A DNA stretch of 64,000 bases from Thermoanaerobacterium thermosulfurigenes (GTDB lineage: Bacteria > Bacillota > Thermoanaerobacteria > Thermoanaerobacterales > Thermoanaerobacteraceae), in NCBI RefSeq assembly GCF_051201035.1, contig NZ_JBPODR010000004.1, forward strand, positions 56,760-120,759, given 5' to 3'. Under the pieces are notes generated by a model. It searched no databases. It saw only the letters and a program-made list of their open reading frames with translations, and was not told where the DNA came from. Made by a program: the position numbers and the translations under genes. This document shows positions 60,052 through 64,000 of the stretch, piece after piece; the stretch's first letter is position 1, and every line of letters begins with the position of its first letter.

Positions 60052-62559
60052 CTAAAATAAGAAATTGTAAGAACCTCCCGGTATTTCTATAACAATTGAC
60101 TTTTTGTCAATTGTTATAGAAATACATAAATCAGAAATAAATGAATTTTTAATCAATATTTTTTTATTGTTTATTTCTAAATAATCATTTTTTATTTTAG
60201 AAACAGGAATGCTAATAATTGCTCTACAAGAATGCGGAATTGATATTCTCATTTCTAATGATGATGCATTATACGACCATCCTATATCTATTAAACCTTT
60301 TGGAGTTGGTATTTTGCCAATCGCCCATTTTAAATTAGTAAAAATTGGTTTTATCGCAATTACCTCAAAACCCGGTTTTAGCGGTGAAACGCCAAGAATT
60401 TTAGATGGAAGTTGATAAGTAGGTGTTGCACTCCATGCGTGACTGTAATCACAATCAAAACCACTCCACACCTCCTTAAGGCTTGTTGAATTCTCGTCTA
60501 ATAAGGATTTCCAGCGTTTAATCTGTTTTAATCCATATTTCTCAAAAACTCCGGCATGAGCTGCAGCCTCAAGTATAAAATGCATAAAATACGGTTGAGC
60601 TTGAATTAATGTTGTATCTTCAAATATATTTTTCATTATATCTTTCTGTTTCTTAACTGGAGCTATATCAAACAAAACAGCAAGGGCATTTGTGTGTTGA
60701 CTAAAATAAATACCATCTGCATCCTCCGGAAGCCATTTATTTTCTTTTGTAGGTACGATGCCATTGCGTCCATCACAATATAAGCATCTTTCCTCTACCC
60801 AGAGAACTTTGTTAAATGCTAGTTTCACTTCTTCAGCTAGTCCTTTATAATGCAATTCATTTTCTTTATCTCCAATAATATTACAAATAAATATAGCATT
60901 ATTTAGTGCTTTAAAATAAAGTGCCGTCAAATAACCTTGACCTATAGTTCTTGGTGGATGATGAAGATTATACTTACCTATAGAAACCCAATCCATAAAC
61001 ATATAATTTGGCGGATTCTCAATAAGACCAGAAACTCCTCTATAAGTTTCAAAACGCTCAAGAAGTATATGCATCGTAAATGCTAATTCATTAAGTAACA
61101 AACTATCTCCTGTATATAAATAATAGTCAACCATCATTTGAATCCAAATAAGACTATAACTTGTATGAAACATTAAACCATCCTTTTGTTCAAGCAAATG
61201 TGCAGTTCTTAAAATATCCATCCGAGTAAGCCATTTGTCGCCAAAAGTATAATAATTTACCAAACTCTCAATCATGTAGTCACCTGTACAACCCAAAGCC
61301 TCTTGATGTACGGGTGAATCCATATGATAAGATTGCATACATAATTGAGTAGTCCATCGTCCTACCTTATATATATCATTTAAAAGACTGTCTGAGCATC
61401 TGAAATCACCATCATAACTTACAGGATAAGATATGAAATTTACAGAGATTTCATGTAACACCAGCGGAACTATAATATTACTTATTGTTATTTTTAAATA
61501 TCTTATACTGTGTAAATAAAAACTCTCATATTCATTTAATCCTTCTCCAAATATTAATGTTTCATTTCTAATACTTTTCCCAATAATCTCTTCAGATCCG
61601 ATAATCATTTTCGTTCCAGCAGCACTCTTTGCTTTTATATGTATAAAACCTGTCAAGGTTTTGCCAAAATCAAGCCAAAAGGTATAAGGAGCACCTGGAA
61701 GAACTATTGTATTATTTGTATTATTATTATTTAACAATGAATGATAATTTATAAGTCTATAACCTAGTTCAGTAAAAGGCATTTTAACTTCTCGGGGAAA
61801 TATTTTTGTTTCCATCAATGGTGGAATCTCACGCGGAATCAAATTCCATCTTCCTCCGATGGCAGTACAAACTACATCTGCATGGTGCCACTTTGAATCA
61901 TCATAGTCAGATTCTAACCATCCAAAAAACTCTTTTCGACCATCATATTGATCATAAGCTATATAAGCTTCTGCAATTGTAGCTTTCCATTCGCTATCGC
62001 TAATTATCGTTAATCTCTTACCATTATAATATTCAACTTCTGCTTCAAAAATAAAGCCACCATGCCCCATCGAATAATCTGCCTGTACTTGCGGTAACAA
62101 AAGAACTTCTGCACAAATTACATTCTTACCTTCTTTAAAAAGATGAGTAAAATCGTAACTGTCATAAAACCAATAATTCATTGGATCTTTATTATCATAA
62201 TCACCGCCAACTTCAGCAGGACCTCTTCCACATAATCTACTATTTATAAACAGTCTATATTTTACATCTGCACTAACCCAAGCTTTAATACTTTTAATAT
62301 TATTTTCTAATATTACCTCTTTTCTAAAACGGGCAATAGCAAATTTATAACCTTCTTTTTTGCAAAAAAGAGTAAAATATGAATTCTGATAATCGTTATA
62401 TATTTTATTATCTAACCAAATCCATTTTGCCTTCCAAAGACTTGATTTCATCGAAGATTTTAAATTATATTTATATTCTACTGTTTCAATGCCATTCTCA
62501 GTTATTTTAACATTCATACCTGGATAAGCAATTGGTTCATAAATATTTTTACTACACAT
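60052..62559 (-). CDS. GH78 alpha-L-rhamnosidase-like protein
   Basis: An 835-residue protein with no signal peptide. An N-terminal beta-sandwich region (WKAKWIWLD, RFRKEVIL, KAWVSADVKYRLFINSRLCGRGP) is followed by an (alpha/alpha)6 barrel. The barrel shows DSPVHQEALGCTGDYMIESL, EVWSGFDCDYSHAWSATPTYQLPSKILGVSP and a C-terminal beta domain, as in GH78. It likely frees rhamnose from imported rhamnogalacturonan or glycosides. The ATG at 62559 has only a weak GAGAT site. The gene is strikingly A/T- and Asn/Ile-rich beside an insertion sequence, which may mean recent acquisition. Confidence 0.82.
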   Translation of the reverse strand: MCSKNIYEPIAYPGMNVKITENGIETVEYKYNLKSSMKSSLWKAKWIWLDNKIYNDYQNSYFTLFCKKEGYKFAIARFRKEVILENNIKSIKAWVSADVKYRLFINSRLCGRGPAEVGGDYDNKDPMNYWFYDSYDFTHLFKEGKNVICAEVLLLPQVQADYSMGHGGFIFEAEVEYYNGKRLTIISDSEWKATIAEAYIAYDQYDGRKEFFGWLESDYDDSKWHHADVVCTAIGGRWNLIPREIPPLMETKIFPREVKMPFTELGYRLINYHSLLNNNNTNNTIVLPGAPYTFWLDFGKTLTGFIHIKAKSAAGTKMIIGSEEIIGKSIRNETLIFGEGLNEYESFYLHSIRYLKITISNIIVPLVLHEISVNFISYPVSYDGDFRCSDSLLNDIYKVGRWTTQLCMQSYHMDSPVHQEALGCTGDYMIESLVNYYTFGDKWLTRMDILRTAHLLEQKDGLMFHTSYSLIWIQMMVDYYLYTGDSLLLNELAFTMHILLERFETYRGVSGLIENPPNYMFMDWVSIGKYNLHHPPRTIGQGYLTALYFKALNNAIFICNIIGDKENELHYKGLAEEVKLAFNKVLWVEERCLYCDGRNGIVPTKENKWLPEDADGIYFSQHTNALAVLFDIAPVKKQKDIMKNIFEDTTLIQAQPYFMHFILEAAAHAGVFEKYGLKQIKRWKSLLDENSTSLKEVWSGFDCDYSHAWSATPTYQLPSKILGVSPLKPGFEVIAIKPIFTNLKWAIGKIPTPKGLIDIGWSYNASSLEMRISIPHSCRAIISIPVSKIKNDYLEINNKKILIKNSFISDLCISITIDKKSIVIEIPGGSYNFLF

Positions 62560-62753
62560 AATATTTATCTCAGCCCAGCTTATTTTATTTAAGCACTATC
62601 ATTCAATTAATTATTAGCTCGGCTAGTTAACCTCCTCGTATGATTATCATTAAAGACAATAAATTTGTCTCACTTCTTAAAACTTAATAAAATGTATTGA
62701 TAATTGGAAATTGCCTCTTTTGCTTTAAACCACCATTTTGAAATCACATCTAT

Positions 62754-62822
62754 TGCCATGTATCTAAAATATCAAATAATTAAGTACATGGCACAGGCCG
62801 TCACATCTTTTATTTTACGGCC
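62754..62822. repeat. Two adjacent inverted repeats upstream of the IS110 element
   Basis: TGCCATGTA and TACATGGCA (62754-62762, 62785-62793) form a 9-bp stem. GGCCGT and ACGGCC (62796-62801, 62817-62822) form a second. They lie between the rhamnosidase start and the IS110 promoter and may mark an old terminator or the element's left border. The rest of 62560-62835 shows no gene. Confidence 0.5.
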
Positions 62823-62835
62823 TTTATGTTTACTT

Positions 62836-62863
62836 TTGAGATAACTTGTAGCATTATTATACT
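62836..62863 (+). promoter_or_regulatory. Promoter of the predicted IS110 bridge RNA
   Basis: TTGAGA (62836-62841), 16-base spacer and TATACT (62858-62863). The -35 overlaps TTGAGATAAC, which is inversely repeated as GTTATCTCAA at 63046-63055. Confidence 0.6.
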
Positions 62864-62869
62864 GTAAAG

Positions 62870-63090
62870 TTGATATGGGACAGGCTTTTGTCCTCCTTGC
62901 GGGTTTTCCGCTCTTTTAAGTATGGTCCAGATTTGCCTTTTCTAACGCGAAATCTGCTTTGTCGTATATAACCCCCTGGCAGCAGAGGATTAAGGTTTAT
63001 ATACTAATAGCTAATTGCGAGGTTGCTACATAATCTGGTCGCTAGGTTATCTCAAATTAACTTTCATCTACACCATTACCTTTGAAAGGA
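62870..63090 (+). ncRNA. Predicted bridge RNA (guide RNA) of the IS110 element
   Basis: Downstream of the promoter are successive stem-loops. They are GGACA/TGTCC (62878-62893), GCGG/CCGC (62899-62911), CAGATTT/AAATCTG (62928-62956), GTATATAACC/GGTTTATATAC (62964-63004) and GCGA/TCGC (63017-63042). The third and fourth have large internal loops of the kind that hold target- and donor-binding sequences. IS110-group elements are known to encode such an RNA upstream of the recombinase. Loop assignments here are inference. Confidence 0.62.
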
Positions 63091-63102
63091 GGTGCTATAG
63101 CT

Positions 63103-64000
63103 TTGAATAAACTTTTTGTAGGCATGGATATAAGCTTGGATGATGTCAAGGTTCATATTCTCGACCAAGACGGCATTGATGCTTGCTCTCGTTTTTCTAT
63201 AGATAATAATCCTTCTGGTTGCAATATTTTAGTGTCTCATATATTGGATTGTTGTAATAAATACAACATTCAGAAGGTTTTTATTGGCCTAGAATCTACT
63301 TCAGTCTATGGTTGGCATATTCAGTATTATTTAGCTGACCATGCTTCTTTGAAGCCTTTTAATCCTTCTGTAACTACTTTTAATGCTAATACTGTCAAGG
63401 CTTTTAAAAAGTCTCTTGGTGATTTGCCTAAGAATGACTGGGTTGATGCTTTTGCTATTGCTGAAAAATTAAGGTTTGGAAGGCTTCCTAAATCTTGTCC
63501 TGTAGATTTTAGATACCTTGCTCTCCAAAGACTTACCCGCCATCGCTTTCACATTGTTGATAGTATTGTCAGGGAGAAAAATTATTTCCTAAGTAATCTG
63601 TTTCTTAAATTTAGTGGCTTATGTCAGATTAAAGTTTTTAGCAATAATTTTGGTACGGCTGCTACTGAAATATTTAATGAGTTTTTAACTCTTGATGATA
63701 TTGCGGCTCGACCGCTTGAAGATCTTGTTGTCTTTTTAGTTGATAAGGGTAGAGACCATTTTAATGACCCTAATGCCACAGCTAAATTGCTTCAAGATGC
63801 TGTACGCAAATCTTATAGAATCAATGCTAATGTAAATGATTCTTTGAATTTTGTTATCAAGTCTTGTCTTGATAATATACAGTATCTTGAAAAGCAGAAG
63901 AAAATTTCTGAAAAGACCATTGCCAATGAAGTCAAAGGATTTAAGAATCAATTTCTTTGTCTTACTTCAGTAAATGGCATTGGTCCAACTATAGCAGCTG
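63103..64000 (+). CDS. IS110-family transposase (DEDD recombinase), N-terminal part
   Basis: A start TTG after AAAGGAGGTG opens a frame that stays open for 299 codons to the window end. The DEDD_Tnp_IS110 catalytic residues are visible: D9 in VGMDIS, E64 in GLESTSVYG, and D112 and D115 in KNDWVDAFAIAEKLR. The start of the Transposase_20 domain is seen in LCLTSVNGIGPTIAA; its catalytic Ser lies beyond the edge. These enzymes cut and rejoin DNA guided by the element's bridge RNA. The frame is intact so far, so the copy may be active. Confidence 0.93.
   Translation, partial: MNKLFVGMDISLDDVKVHILDQDGIDACSRFSIDNNPSGCNILVSHILDCCNKYNIQKVFIGLESTSVYGWHIQYYLADHASLKPFNPSVTTFNANTVKAFKKSLGDLPKNDWVDAFAIAEKLRFGRLPKSCPVDFRYLALQRLTRHRFHIVDSIVREKNYFLSNLFLKFSGLCQIKVFSNNFGTAATEIFNEFLTLDDIAARPLEDLVVFLVDKGRDHFNDPNATAKLLQDAVRKSYRINANVNDSLNFVIKSCLDNIQYLEKQKKISEKTIANEVKGFKNQFLCLTSVNGIGPTIAA

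Larger units (their letters stand above)
62836..64000 (+). mobile_element. IS110-family insertion sequence, left part (cut by window end)
   Basis: It comprises a structured 5' noncoding region followed by a DEDD transposase gene. The exact left end cannot be fixed because IS110 elements lack terminal inverted repeats and make no target duplication. The boundary could lie anywhere between the rhamnosidase gene and the promoter. Confidence 0.82.

Noticed and set aside
63736..63951. 71-codon minus-strand ORF at the window end
   Set aside because: It lies inside the IS110 transposase frame on the opposite strand, which has catalytic motifs; this is a shadow.

Overview
The window is AT-rich DNA from a low-GC Firmicute. 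Gene content suggests an anaerobic, saccharolytic, probably thermophilic clostridium of the Thermoanaerobacterium/Thermoanaerobacter type: many sugar ABC transporters, uronate catabolism, L-lactate dehydrogenase, a tryptophan T-box and strong AGGAGG ribosome sites. The genus is inference. Most genes lie on the minus strand, so operons read from high to low coordinates. No rRNA, tRNA or CRISPR array was seen.

Region 1 (1-10 kb): the start of an aminotransferase, a decayed scrap of a CUT2 permease, a ChvE/XylF-type monosaccharide ABC transporter (binding protein, ATPase, permease), and upstream of it a four-gene sensory operon. That operon encodes a membrane-anchored RbsB-like protein, a YesM/LytS-class histidine kinase, a YesN/AraC response regulator and a membrane-anchored XylF-like protein. 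It probably senses sugar outside the cell and switches on the transporter. Region 2 (10-15 kb): trpP behind a Trp-specific T-box, a small membrane protein, and an mglBAC galactose-type transporter.

Region 3 (15-43 kb): a large pectin and uronate island. It has KduD and KduI, UxuB, gluconokinase plus 6-phosphogluconate dehydrogenase, a D-2-hydroxyacid dehydrogenase, tagaturonate epimerase UxaE and a DeoR regulator. Next come a TIM-barrel isomerase, MATE and AEC carriers, UxaA, UxaB, a GH4 alpha-galacturonidase, a cytoplasmic GH28 exo-polygalacturonase, a CUT1 oligosaccharide ABC transporter, a GH105 hydrolase, a LacI regulator and UxaC. Together these import pectic oligomers, cut them inside the cell and lead galacturonate and unsaturated uronates to 2-keto-3-deoxygluconate. 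Three similar operator sites (centre ACGT) in front of uxaC, the GH105 gene and uxaBA look like one LacI regulon. A separate operator sits on a near-consensus promoter of kduID.

Region 4 (43-59 kb): housekeeping and poorly known genes. These are a LysM protein, a PPC/DUF296 protein, two tandem FAD oxidoreductases coupled to a helical protein, ldh, a DUF881 protein, a GNAT/DedA pair, and an operon of a GalT-like protein, a maltokinase-like protein and a GlgA-type glycosyltransferase. The last two are genes more familiar from the actinobacterial maltose-1-phosphate/glycogen route. Beyond them is a compact type I toxin-antitoxin locus too small for ordinary gene calling: a 28-residue holin-like toxin, its ribosome site in a hairpin, and a predicted antisense RNA covering the whole gene. 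A cation antiporter, a flavin reductase and an NfeD/SPFH pair follow.

Region 5 (58-64 kb): a second GH4 enzyme, a stranded 3' end of a CUT1 permease gene, a GH78 alpha-L-rhamnosidase, and the left part of an IS110-family insertion sequence. The IS110 element is cut by the window end. Its 5' noncoding region has a promoter and a series of stem-loops in the place expected of a bridge RNA.
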